Assembly: GCA_927435965.1 (NCBI GenBank)
Contig: CAKMKB010000223.1
Coordinates: 1-12,712, forward strand
Direction of reading: 5' to 3'
DNA length: 12,712 bases
DNA from: 38-11 sp927435965
GTDB lineage: Bacteria > Bacillota > Clostridia > Tissierellales > Dethiosulfatibacteraceae
Below are positions 1-6,295 of this stretch, one piece after another (the first letter of the stretch is position 1; every line of letters starts with the position of its first letter). The notes beneath the pieces are model-generated. The model had not been told where the DNA came from and searched no databases. It worked only from the letters and a program-made list of their open reading frames with translations. The position numbers and the translations under genes were made by a program.

Positions 1-150
1 ACTGCCCATAATGAAAAGATACGTTGCCTTGTTTAGGTGTGGGTGTTATTAGATAAGCGCATATTTCAAGTAAAAAATGAAACAGGAAAAACAATAAAAA
101 CTAACTCAAGTACTGATAAAATGGTACTTGACTTAAAGAGGTGGATTGAA

Positions 151-789
151 ATGAACTTAAGTCAAAAATTACAGTCATATAGAGAAGAGTCTCTCAGCAA
201 AAAAACTGAAGAAGATAAGACAACAATGCTTGAAACAGCAGAAAATCTCAAGAGGCTTGAAATAGAAAAGAATGCCCTTAAAGAGGGTGACAAAATCCCT
301 GAGTTTCAATTGAAAAATGCGACTGGTGATACAATTAAGATTTATGATGTGTTGTCAAAGGGACCAATCATCATCAATTTCTACAGAGGCGCATGGTGTC
401 CATATTGCAACTTGGAAATAGCGGCTTATCAAGAGGTGCTGCCTGAAATAACTAAAAGAGGTGCACAACTCATAGCCATATCTCCGGAAGTTCCAGACAT
501 CACCATGACATTAAAGGAAAAGCATGCCCTCGAATTCGAAATACTAAGTGACACTGATAATGCGGTTGCCAAGCAATTTGGACTTGTTTTTCAATTGGAG
601 GACAAACTAGTCACCTTATACAAAAAGATGGGTATAGACCTTGTAAAATCTCAGGAAAACGAAAGTAGCGAGCTGCCGATACCCGCTACCTATGTCGTTA
701 ACACTGATGGTGTCATTAAGCTAGCTTATCTCAATAGTGATTACACCAAAAGACTTGAGCCAATGGATGCTATTGCAGCATTGGACTAA
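151..789 (+). CDS. Peroxiredoxin-like (AhpC/TSA family) thioredoxin-fold protein
   Basis: Predicted cytoplasmic thiol peroxidase or thiol-disulfide protein of about 212 residues; no signal peptide is visible. The core begins with a GDKIPEFQL stretch. It then has the beta-strand and active-site segment INFYRGAWCPYC, with cysteines at residues 83 and 86 (WCPYC). Next come a helix and LIAISPE, a LSDTDNAVAKQFGL segment and PATYVVNTDG. This order is typical of the AhpC/TSA 'peroxiredoxin-like' group, in which a CPYC pair replaces the classic TxxC. The frame is open to a GTG at 37, but the ATG at 151 is chosen because AGAGGTGG lies 6 bases upstream. Residues before it resemble no part of the fold. 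It is the only clear plus-strand gene. It converges on the minus gene next to it, sharing 4 bases, and has a terminator at 817-847. Substrate and reductant cannot be told from sequence. Confidence 0.85.
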   Translation: MNLSQKLQSYREESLSKKTEEDKTTMLETAENLKRLEIEKNALKEGDKIPEFQLKNATGDTIKIYDVLSKGPIIINFYRGAWCPYCNLEIAAYQEVLPEITKRGAQLIAISPEVPDITMTLKEKHALEFEILSDTDNAVAKQFGLVFQLEDKLVTLYKKMGIDLVKSQENESSELPIPATYVVNTDGVIKLAYLNSDYTKRLEPMDAIAALD

Positions 790-1019
790 ATTTCTTCCTG
801 ACTAAAAGAATCTTTTAAGGCCTTGTATAGCATCAGGGCCTTTTTTTCATGTTCTATGGGTATATCAACATATCCCCAACCCATGGTCAACTCGAAAATA
901 CCATTGTAGGCTAGGCTATTGTTGGAAATCAGGACATGGGGTATCTTCTCCTCATCCAAAATGTTTGTATAAAGCTCAGCTTCAAACTGATTATCCAATT
1001 TGATTCTAAATGTATCCAT
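786..1019 (-). CDS. Small DUF2007-like protein, function unknown
   Basis: A 77-residue acidic protein without signal peptide or membrane segment. The pattern '..FEAELYTNILDEEKIPHVLISNN' followed by 'GWGYVDIPIEHEKKALMLY' resembles the DUF2007 family, small putative signal-transducing proteins with an alpha/beta fold. In that family a 'somewhat longer-lived copy of an address' style N-terminal helix and a C-terminal 'V(D/P)IP' strand recur; the assignment is from memory of the family and not certain. The start is supported by CGGAGGA a few bases upstream of the ATG. An extended -10 element (TGGTATAAT) is at 1049-1057. Its TAG stop shares the bases CTAA with the TAA of the convergent peroxiredoxin-like gene. 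The C-terminal codons for KKALMLYKAL also form the terminator of that gene. No operon partner is visible. Confidence 0.7.
   Translation of the reverse strand: MDTFRIKLDNQFEAELYTNILDEEKIPHVLISNNSLAYNGIFELTMGWGYVDIPIEHEKKALMLYKALKDSFSQEEI
817..847 (+). terminator. Rho-independent terminator of the peroxiredoxin-like gene, inside the opposing CDS
   Basis: AAGGCCTTG (817-825) pairs with CAGGGCCTT (834-842) in nine pairs with one G-U, around an 8-base loop, and runs straight into seven T (841-847). It lies 28 bases after the plus-strand stop codon. All of it falls inside the coding region of the convergent minus-strand gene. Confidence 0.75.
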
Positions 1020-1048
1020 CAGTTCCTCCGATTTAATGTTGTTATTTG

Positions 1049-1057
1049 ATTATACCA
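1049..1057 (-). promoter_or_regulatory. Extended -10 promoter of the DUF2007-like gene
   Basis: Read on the minus strand this is TGGTATAAT, a full TATAAT with the TG extension. The start codon is about 30 bases downstream. No good -35 is visible at 17 bases, which is tolerated for extended -10 promoters. Confidence 0.5.
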
Positions 1058-1108
1058 TATATGTCATAACCAGACTTATATTCAAATATTTCCTTTATAC
1101 ATTTGATC

Positions 1109-1156
1109 AAAAAGAGCGCAGATATCTTGTGTCAGGACAAGATAAACTGCGCTCTT
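1109..1156 (-). terminator. Terminator of the TAXI-TRAP operon
   Basis: AAGAGCGCAG (1112-1121) pairs perfectly with CTGCGCTCTT (1147-1156), and inside it TATCTTGT (1123-1130) pairs with ACAAGATA (1137-1144). This gives about 18 pairs with a small internal loop. On the minus strand the stem ends in a run of five T. It starts about 20 bases after the permease stop codon. Confidence 0.8.
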
Positions 1157-1174
1157 AGTAAATTGTATGTTTAA

Positions 1175-3127
1175 TTATACAGTTGTTACAGGTTTTTTTA
1201 TTCTTTGAATGATAATCAAAGCTACCAGTACGGCAAGACCCATAAAATCCTGATACACATTTGCTGATATCATTAACAATGATGCTCCGAATACTATTAT
1301 CCTCAAAAAGAAATTCACTTTTTTTATGAAGAATCCTTCTGTTGCAACACCAATCATAAATACACCAATCATTGAGGTAATGATAACCCTAATCGTTATA
1401 GCCGCGGTTGTATCAATAGATAAAAGGGCTGTGTTATAAACAAACATATAAGGTACAATGAACCCTGCTAAAGCAAGCTTGACCGATTGGACCCCTGTCT
1501 TCATTGGATCCCCTCCGGAAACACCGGCAGCAGCAAATGATGCCAAAGCAACAGGTGGTGTCAAATTGGCAAACATAGCATAATAGAATACAAACATGTG
1601 TGCTGCTATAGCTGGTATGCCAAGCTGTATCAAAGCTGGTGCAGCCATAGTAGCTGTTATCAAATAGGCTGGTATTGAAGGTAATCCCATACCAAGAATC
1701 ATACAAGTAATCATCGTCAAGAATAATGTTGCCAGTAGATTTGCCTTTCCTACCTGGATAATGGCATTTGCCATATTGAGTCCAAATCCGGTAACGCTAA
1801 CAACACCGATGATAATACCTACAACAGCACAAGCAACCGCTACAGATACCGTGGATCTAGCACCCTCTTCGAATGCATCAATGATGTTTTTCAGGCTCAT
1901 TCTTGTCTGAATTTTCAACATGCTGACACCGATAGTGACCAATATAGTCAGAAAGGCTGAGAAGATTACAGTTCTACCACTGAACAACAGCATATAAAGC
2001 AGAAATAGTATTGGAATGATCAAATGACCTCTAGCTGCCATGACATCCTTTACCCTCGGCAATTCTTCTCTTGGAACTCCCTTAAGATCATTTTTTGAAG
2101 CCCTCAACTGAACCTGAACCAAAATACCAAAATAGTATAGCAGGGCTGGAATCGCCGCACTTATAACAATTACACTATATTTGACACCAAGCATTTCAGC
2201 CATAATAAATGCAGCAGCTCCCATAATCGGTGGCAATAACTGCCCACCTACTGAAGCAGATGCCTCTACGGATCCGGCAAATTCCTTGCTATAACCTGTC
2301 TTTTTCATAAGAGGGATTGTAAAAGCACCAGTAGTTACAACATTGGCGACTGCCGATCCGTTAATACTACCCAAAAATCCACTGGCAATAACAGCAACTT
2401 TTGCGGGTCCACCTTTTGTGTGTCCAGCAAGAGCCAATGCAATATCATTGAAGAACTGTCCCATACCTGATTTGTTCATTACAGATCCGAACAATATGAA
2501 TAGAAAAATATAGCTTGAGGCAACACTGACTGAAGTACCATAAATCCCTTCAGTATTGATGAATATGTGGTTAACCAGTTGAGGCCATAAATAACCTCTA
2601 TGCGTAAATATTCCCGGCATGCTTTGCCCAAACAAACCGTAAGCGATGAACAACATGCTCAATATAACCAGCGGCCACCCGGATATTCTTCTGGAGGCTT
2701 CCAATACCAATAGGATTAAAATAGTCCCCATTATGACATCCATTGTGTTTGGCATGCCCATCCGACTGATAAAGCCAACATAATTAGTCCAAACATATAA
2801 TGGTACAGATGCTGCCATTAAGGCAAAGATAACATCGTACCAAGCCATTTTTTCTCTACTGCTTTTTTTAGTTGCCGGGTAGAGGAAAAAAGTCATAAAA
2901 AGCATCATTGCGACATGCAAAGAACGATGCTTATGGGTTGCGGGATATCCGAAATATGAGGTTATAAAATGATACATAGATACAGATACTGCAATCCAAT
3001 AAATAGCTTTAGCAATATTCTTATTGGCAAATCTTCTTACTTTTGATTCCTTATCAAATTTTTCGAGTATTTCTATCTGTTTCTCATCAAGTATTTCTTC
3101 CTTAGGGTCTAGTGTAATTTTGGCCAT
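1175..3127 (-). CDS. TRAP transporter permease, 4TM/12TM fusion (TAXI type)
   Basis: Membrane part of a tripartite (TRAP) secondary transporter that uses an ion gradient to import the solute delivered by its binding protein. At 650 residues it fuses a small DctQ-like unit (hydrophobic segments at about 41-60, 70-85, 98-120 and 128-145) to a large DctM-like unit. Conserved blocks are GSINGSAVANVVTTGAF (from residue 253), VEASASVGGQLLPPIMGAAA (287-306), GMGLPSIPAYLITATMAAP (from 479) and FANLTPPVALASFAAAGVSG (519-538). These are characteristic of fused TAXI-TRAP permeases. Extra C-terminal membrane segments follow at about 580-640. The ATG follows AGAGGAG at about 11 bases and lies 19 bases inside the end of the DUF1850 gene, so translation is probably coupled. 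It is the last gene of the operon, before the terminator at 1109-1156. Family assignment is secure; substrate is not known, though TAXI systems often carry dicarboxylates or amino acids such as glutamate. Confidence 0.93.
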   Translation of the reverse strand: MAKITLDPKEEILDEKQIEILEKFDKESKVRRFANKNIAKAIYWIAVSVSMYHFITSYFGYPATHKHRSLHVAMMLFMTFFLYPATKKSSREKMAWYDVIFALMAASVPLYVWTNYVGFISRMGMPNTMDVIMGTILILLVLEASRRISGWPLVILSMLFIAYGLFGQSMPGIFTHRGYLWPQLVNHIFINTEGIYGTSVSVASSYIFLFILFGSVMNKSGMGQFFNDIALALAGHTKGGPAKVAVIASGFLGSINGSAVANVVTTGAFTIPLMKKTGYSKEFAGSVEASASVGGQLLPPIMGAAAFIMAEMLGVKYSVIVISAAIPALLYYFGILVQVQLRASKNDLKGVPREELPRVKDVMAARGHLIIPILFLLYMLLFSGRTVIFSAFLTILVTIGVSMLKIQTRMSLKNIIDAFEEGARSTVSVAVACAVVGIIIGVVSVTGFGLNMANAIIQVGKANLLATLFLTMITCMILGMGLPSIPAYLITATMAAPALIQLGIPAIAAHMFVFYYAMFANLTPPVALASFAAAGVSGGDPMKTGVQSVKLALAGFIVPYMFVYNTALLSIDTTAAITIRVIITSMIGVFMIGVATEGFFIKKVNFFLRIIVFGASLLMISANVYQDFMGLAVLVALIIIQRIKKPVTTV

Positions 3128-3645
3128 ATGAACATTCTCTCCTCTACTCTTAATTTCAATAATTCATGATGGGGAAGATCACTTCCCTTAATTAATTCCT
3201 TGTCATTGACACCAATAAACACTAGCGCAGTGTTGGAATTAATCCAATTGATTTCTTCGAAGATTTCATTGATATCACTCATGATAATTATACCATCTAC
3301 AATCGAAACTGTGCCTTTATTCTCAGGAATACCAGCCCCAAATCCAGCAACTGTTATAATGTGTAATGCCAATTGATTATTGTCAAGTATTTCAAATTCC
3401 TCAGTCCAAGGAATATGCTCAAACGAATGAATCCATTTGAAGTGAAGTGTATCTCCAGGTTGTATCTTTTCCATCAAATAGATTTCTTCTGTTTCTTGAT
3501 GGGAAATCACCAAGACCTTTGATCCTCCACTACTGATGTAGATAATCGTTATATAAACCAATATGATTATTATGATTGCGATAAGTATTTTTTTGAATAA
3601 AGATGAAGCATGTAAATGCTTCATCTTATTGTTATTAGTTTTCAT
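3109..3645 (-). CDS. DUF1850 protein, TAXI-TRAP accessory subunit
   Basis: A 178-residue protein with one N-terminal membrane segment (about 19-38) and an extracytoplasmic domain. The DUF1850 signature is clear: GDTLHFKWIHSFEHIPWTEE (64-83) followed by an aromatic/Gly block FGAGIPENKG (102-111). DUF1850 genes are commonly found beside TAXI-type TRAP permeases, which is the case here, between the binding protein and the permease; its biochemical role is unknown. The start lies 7 bases after the binding-protein stop. There is no good Shine-Dalgarno sequence for the first ATG or for an in-frame ATG at codon 8, so expression probably depends on ribosomes finishing the upstream gene. Codons 7-15 form a perfect 12-pair hairpin (3600-3627), which may hold down its translation or protect the upstream message. 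The end overlaps the permease start by 19 bases. Confidence 0.85.
   Translation of the reverse strand: MKTNNNKMKHLHASSLFKKILIAIIIIILVYITIIYISSGGSKVLVISHQETEEIYLMEKIQPGDTLHFKWIHSFEHIPWTEEFEILDNNQLALHIITVAGFGAGIPENKGTVSIVDGIIIMSDINEIFEEINWINSNTALVFIGVNDKELIKGSDLPHHELLKLRVEERMFIWPKLH
3600..3627 (-). promoter_or_regulatory. Perfect hairpin in the first codons of the DUF1850 gene
   Basis: AAGATGAAGCAT (3600-3611) and ATGCTTCATCTT (3616-3627) are exact inverted copies with a 4-base loop. In the mRNA the hairpin covers codons 7-15 of the DUF1850 gene, just 3' of the binding-protein gene. No T-run follows, so it is not a standard terminator. A role as a 3' stabiliser of the binding-protein message or as a translational damper is inferred. 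Confidence 0.55.
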
Positions 3646-3652
3646 TTTGTGT

Positions 3653-4693
3653 TTAGTTCATACCTTTTTCTTCGTAATATTTAATCGCGCCTGGATGGAA
3701 AGGAATGTCAACGCCAATGTGTGAATTTTCTAAGGTTATATGCTTTTGTGCAGTTGCATGAGATGCTTGTATATCACCTATGTTTTCAAATATTCCTTTT
3801 GTCAAATCATAAACCACATCATCTGGTAAACTACTGTTAACCATCATGATATTTCTTACAGTTACAGTGTTTGTGTCCGATGTTGTCCCGTATACATCAG
3901 CTGGAATCACTTCCGGTACAAAGAAAGGATATTTCGCTGTCAGATTAGCAAGACCTTCTCCTTCTATAGGAACAAGAACGATTGTATTAGTTGTCCCTAA
4001 TTCCATTATTGTTGCATTTGGTATTCCGCTTGTTACAAAAACAGCGTCAACCATACCATTCTTCATTTGATCTATAGCTTCTCCATAATTCAAATAATCT
4101 ACAGAGCTATCTTCGTAGGTCATGTTATGAGCTTCATACATAACTCTTGCATTCAACTCAACACCTGAATTTGGTGCTCCGATACCTACTTTTTTGCCTT
4201 TAAGATCTTCGAATTTAGTAATTCCAGAAGCCTCTGTTGTGACTAATTGAACGTAATTTGGATATAAACCTGTTATTGCTCTTAAGTCTGTAGCAGGTTC
4301 TTTGCCCTCAAAAGCGCCAAAAGCATCATAAGCTTGAGCTACTGCATCTGACATGGCTATTGCCATTTCAGCGCCACCAGTTAGAATAAGATTGATGTTT
4401 TCTCCTGAAGCTCCAGTAGATTGAGCTGATGATTTATAACCCAATTTGTTCTGGAATACACTTGAGAAAGCACCACCAATTGGATAATACAAACCACTGG
4501 TTGGGCCAGTCGCTACTGTTATAAAGTATTGACTTCTATCTAATTCCGGTTCGCCAGCTGTTGTCGTCTCAGCTCCTGCTGTAGTAGTTGGTGCAGCAGT
4601 AGTTGGTGCTGGTGTTGTTCCACCACATGCGCTTAAAACCATCGCCAATACCAAAACAACTGACAATAGAGCTACTATTCTTTTTTTGTTCAT
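3653..4693 (-). CDS. TAXI-family TRAP transporter solute-binding lipoprotein
   Basis: Extracytoplasmic binding protein that captures the substrate and hands it to the TRAP permease. The 346-residue product has a lipoprotein signal (MNKKR, hydrophobic stretch, then the lipobox LSAC with Cys at 23). A low-complexity Thr/Ala/Pro spacer (about 26-47) tethers the domain to the membrane. The TAXI domain begins with ATGPTSGLYYPIGGAFSSVF (61-80) and continues with the GGAEMAIAMSDAVAQAY and LKGKKVGIGAPNSG blocks. It ends with the family's C-terminal PFHPGAIKYYEEKG (331-344). AGGAGG lies 9 bases before the ATG. It is the first gene of the operon. The full-consensus sigma-54 promoter at 4739-4755 would give a leader of about 35 bases. 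The ligand is unknown; TAXI proteins are known or proposed to bind glutamate, alpha-ketoglutarate or related acids. Confidence 0.93.
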   Translation of the reverse strand: MNKKRIVALLSVVLVLAMVLSACGGTTPAPTTAAPTTTAGAETTTAGEPELDRSQYFITVATGPTSGLYYPIGGAFSSVFQNKLGYKSSAQSTGASGENINLILTGGAEMAIAMSDAVAQAYDAFGAFEGKEPATDLRAITGLYPNYVQLVTTEASGITKFEDLKGKKVGIGAPNSGVELNARVMYEAHNMTYEDSSVDYLNYGEAIDQMKNGMVDAVFVTSGIPNATIMELGTTNTIVLVPIEGEGLANLTAKYPFFVPEVIPADVYGTTSDTNTVTVRNIMMVNSSLPDDVVYDLTKGIFENIGDIQASHATAQKHITLENSHIGVDIPFHPGAIKYYEEKGMN

Positions 4694-4738
4694 AAAATGT
4701 TTCCTCCTTAAAAATGTTTTCTTACTTACCTATAATAT

Positions 4739-4755
4739 AGCAATTATCGTGCCAA
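4739..4755 (-). promoter_or_regulatory. Sigma-54 (-24/-12) promoter of the TAXI-TRAP operon
   Basis: On the minus strand this reads TTGGCACGATAATTGCT, matching the consensus YTGGCACG-N4-TTGCW at every defined position. GG and GC are exactly 10 bases apart. Transcription should start near 4728, 35 bases before the binding-protein ATG. The neighbouring gene encodes a sigma-54 activator, which fits. Confidence 0.88.
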
Positions 4756-4768
4756 TGATTTTATCCAA

Positions 4769-4787
4769 TAGTAAAACACATAAACTA
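4769..4787. promoter_or_regulatory. Candidate activator site A upstream of the sigma-54 promoter
   Basis: Read on minus it is TAGTTTATGTGTTTTACTA, an imperfect dyad with TAGT/ACTA ends. It resembles site B at 4839-4858 (shared TAGTTTA and a CTA end). It lies at about -41 to -59 from the predicted start, close for an enhancer site. Found by eye in AT-rich sequence, so weak. Confidence 0.25.
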
Positions 4788-4838
4788 CCCAATATAACAG
4801 CTTATATCAACGCTTCTATGCTATTTTAAACTTTGTCA

Positions 4839-4858
4839 TAGTTTACTGTATTAATCTA
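4839..4858. promoter_or_regulatory. Candidate activator site B (enhancer-like) upstream of the sigma-54 promoter
   Basis: Read on plus it is TAGTTTACTGTATTAATCTA, with TAGTTT and its near-complement AATCTA at the ends. It lies at about -111 to -130 from the predicted start, a usual distance for NtrC-class enhancer sites. It shares its first seven bases with site A in the opposite orientation. Two TGTCAT copies (4834 and 4861) flank it. Confidence 0.3.
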
Positions 4859-4879
4859 ATTGTCATCTATTAGAGCGGC

Positions 4880-4912
4880 AAAAATTGCCGCACGGCAATT
4901 TTTGCCGTGCGG
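4880..4912 (-). terminator. Terminator of the kinase/activator operon, with an alternative fold
   Basis: On minus, CCGCACGGCAA pairs with TTGCCGTGCGG (4888-4912, 11 pairs, 3-base loop) and is followed by CAATTTTT. The stem begins 3 bases after the activator stop codon. The downstream half can instead join an exclusive second hairpin: 4876-4890 pairs perfectly with 4893-4907 (15 pairs). Confidence 0.8.
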
Positions 4913-4915
4913 TGT

Positions 4916-6295
4916 CTATCTTATTTCATACTCATTTATTTTATTTCTAAGCCCTCTCTCACTGATTCCCAACATGGCAGCTGTTGCTTTTCTGTGACCT
5001 TTATTGAGTGTCAATGCAGCCTCAATCAATTTCTTCTCAGCTTCCTGAAGAGTAAGTCCAGCAAGACTATCTACACCAAGACTCACGCCGATACCAAGGT
5101 CCAATTCGCTACTTTCTCTCGACGAAATATTTCTAACCTTTGCAGGTAGATTATCCATCTCAATAATCTCACCCGATGCCAATAACACACTGTATTCCAA
5201 AATATTAATCAGTTCTCTTACATTGCCTGGATAATCATAGCTTATCATCAGATTTTCGGCTTCTTTTGAAAAGCCCGCCACATGCTTGTTTAAGGATTTA
5301 TTGAAAACACTGATAAAATGTTTAAACAGCAGAGGCATGTCCTCTTTTCTCTGCCTGAGTGGAGGCAAATCTATCTCAAATACATTCAACCTGAAATATA
5401 AATCCTCTCTGAATTTTCCATCATCTACCATTTTTTTCAGATCCCTGTTGGATGCGGCAATAAATCGTACATCCATTGCAACAGGATTATTTGCCCCCAA
5501 AGGCGTGAACTCCCTTTGCTGCAAAACCCTCAGCAGCTTTGCCTGTAGATGAATTGACATATCTCCAATCTCGTCCAGAAATATTGTACCGTTATTGGCA
5601 TGCTCAAATTTTCCTTTCTTGTCAGCTATTGCGCCTGTGAACGTTCCTTTTTTATGCCCAAATAATTCCTCTTCCAATAATGTTTCGGGAATAGCGGCAC
5701 AATTCAGAGCGACAAAATTGCCTTCTTTGCGTTTACCCGCAAAATGAATCGCTCTGGCTACGAGTTCTTTTCCTGTTCCGCTTTCACCAACGACTACAAC
5801 GCTCGTGTCAACATCTTTGAGCTTTTCTATTAACCCAAAAATCTCTCTCATAGCAGGACTCTTGCCAATAATACCATGATAAATCTCACCATCGATTATA
5901 TCTTTATTATCATACTCAGTTTTCTCATTTAGCCGTTGGTATTCTAAAGCTTGTTCTATAGCTTTTCCCAATTCATCCAAATCCAAAGGCTTTGTCAGAT
6001 AGGTAAAAGCTCCTTTTTTGATGGCTTCAACTGATGACATTATACTACCAAAGGCTGTCATAATGATAACCTGAGTCGACTTATTCAGGTTCTTGATATC
6101 CTGCAAAACATCTATACCATCTACCTTACCAATTTTCAAATCAAGCAACACCAAGTGATAATATTGAGTCAGCATTTTTTTAAGTCCTTCTATCGGGTCT
6201 GTTGTTGACTCCACATTGTATTGATCTTCCAAGGCAAAAGTTAGAGAGGAGCATATGGCTTTTTCATCATCAATAATTAAAAGGTTTTTCTTCAT
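4916..6295 (-). CDS. NtrC-class sigma-54-dependent response regulator
   Basis: Cytoplasmic transcription activator of 459 residues, with the standard three domains. The receiver (about 3-118) has the acidic pair D9/D10, phospho-acceptor D52, T80 and K102. The AAA+ domain (about 141-370) has the Walker A motif GESGTGKE (170-177), the sigma-54 contact loop GTFTGA (217-222; the usual form is GAFTGA), Walker B GTIFLDEIG (236-244), and the arginines R296/R302 in FREDLYFRL. A Fis-type helix-turn-helix (about 434-453, KATAAMLGISERGLRNKI) binds DNA. AAAGGAGT is 5 bases or so before the ATG, which sits 26 bases inside the kinase gene. It should be phosphorylated by that kinase and then drive the sigma-54 promoter at 4739-4755 of the transporter operon immediately downstream. 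Class is certain; the target is inferred from position. Confidence 0.94.
   Translation of the reverse strand: MKKNLLIIDDEKAICSSLTFALEDQYNVESTTDPIEGLKKMLTQYYHLVLLDLKIGKVDGIDVLQDIKNLNKSTQVIIMTAFGSIMSSVEAIKKGAFTYLTKPLDLDELGKAIEQALEYQRLNEKTEYDNKDIIDGEIYHGIIGKSPAMREIFGLIEKLKDVDTSVVVVGESGTGKELVARAIHFAGKRKEGNFVALNCAAIPETLLEEELFGHKKGTFTGAIADKKGKFEHANNGTIFLDEIGDMSIHLQAKLLRVLQQREFTPLGANNPVAMDVRFIAASNRDLKKMVDDGKFREDLYFRLNVFEIDLPPLRQRKEDMPLLFKHFISVFNKSLNKHVAGFSKEAENLMISYDYPGNVRELINILEYSVLLASGEIIEMDNLPAKVRNISSRESSELDLGIGVSLGVDSLAGLTLQEAEKKLIEAALTLNKGHRKATAAMLGISERGLRNKINEYEIR

Noticed and set aside
1..36. Frame 1 is open from the first base to a TAG at 34-36, possibly the tail of an upstream gene.
   Set aside because: Only eleven codons, no recognisable motif, and a second frame is also open there, so coding cannot be supported.
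37..150. A 38-residue N-terminal extension of the peroxiredoxin-like protein from a GTG.
   Set aside because: No ribosome site at the GTG, a strong one before the ATG at 151, and the extension has no family resemblance.
760..784. CCAATG/CATTGG hairpin as a terminator for the DUF2007-like gene.
   Set aside because: Only six plus three pairs and no T-run directly after it on minus.
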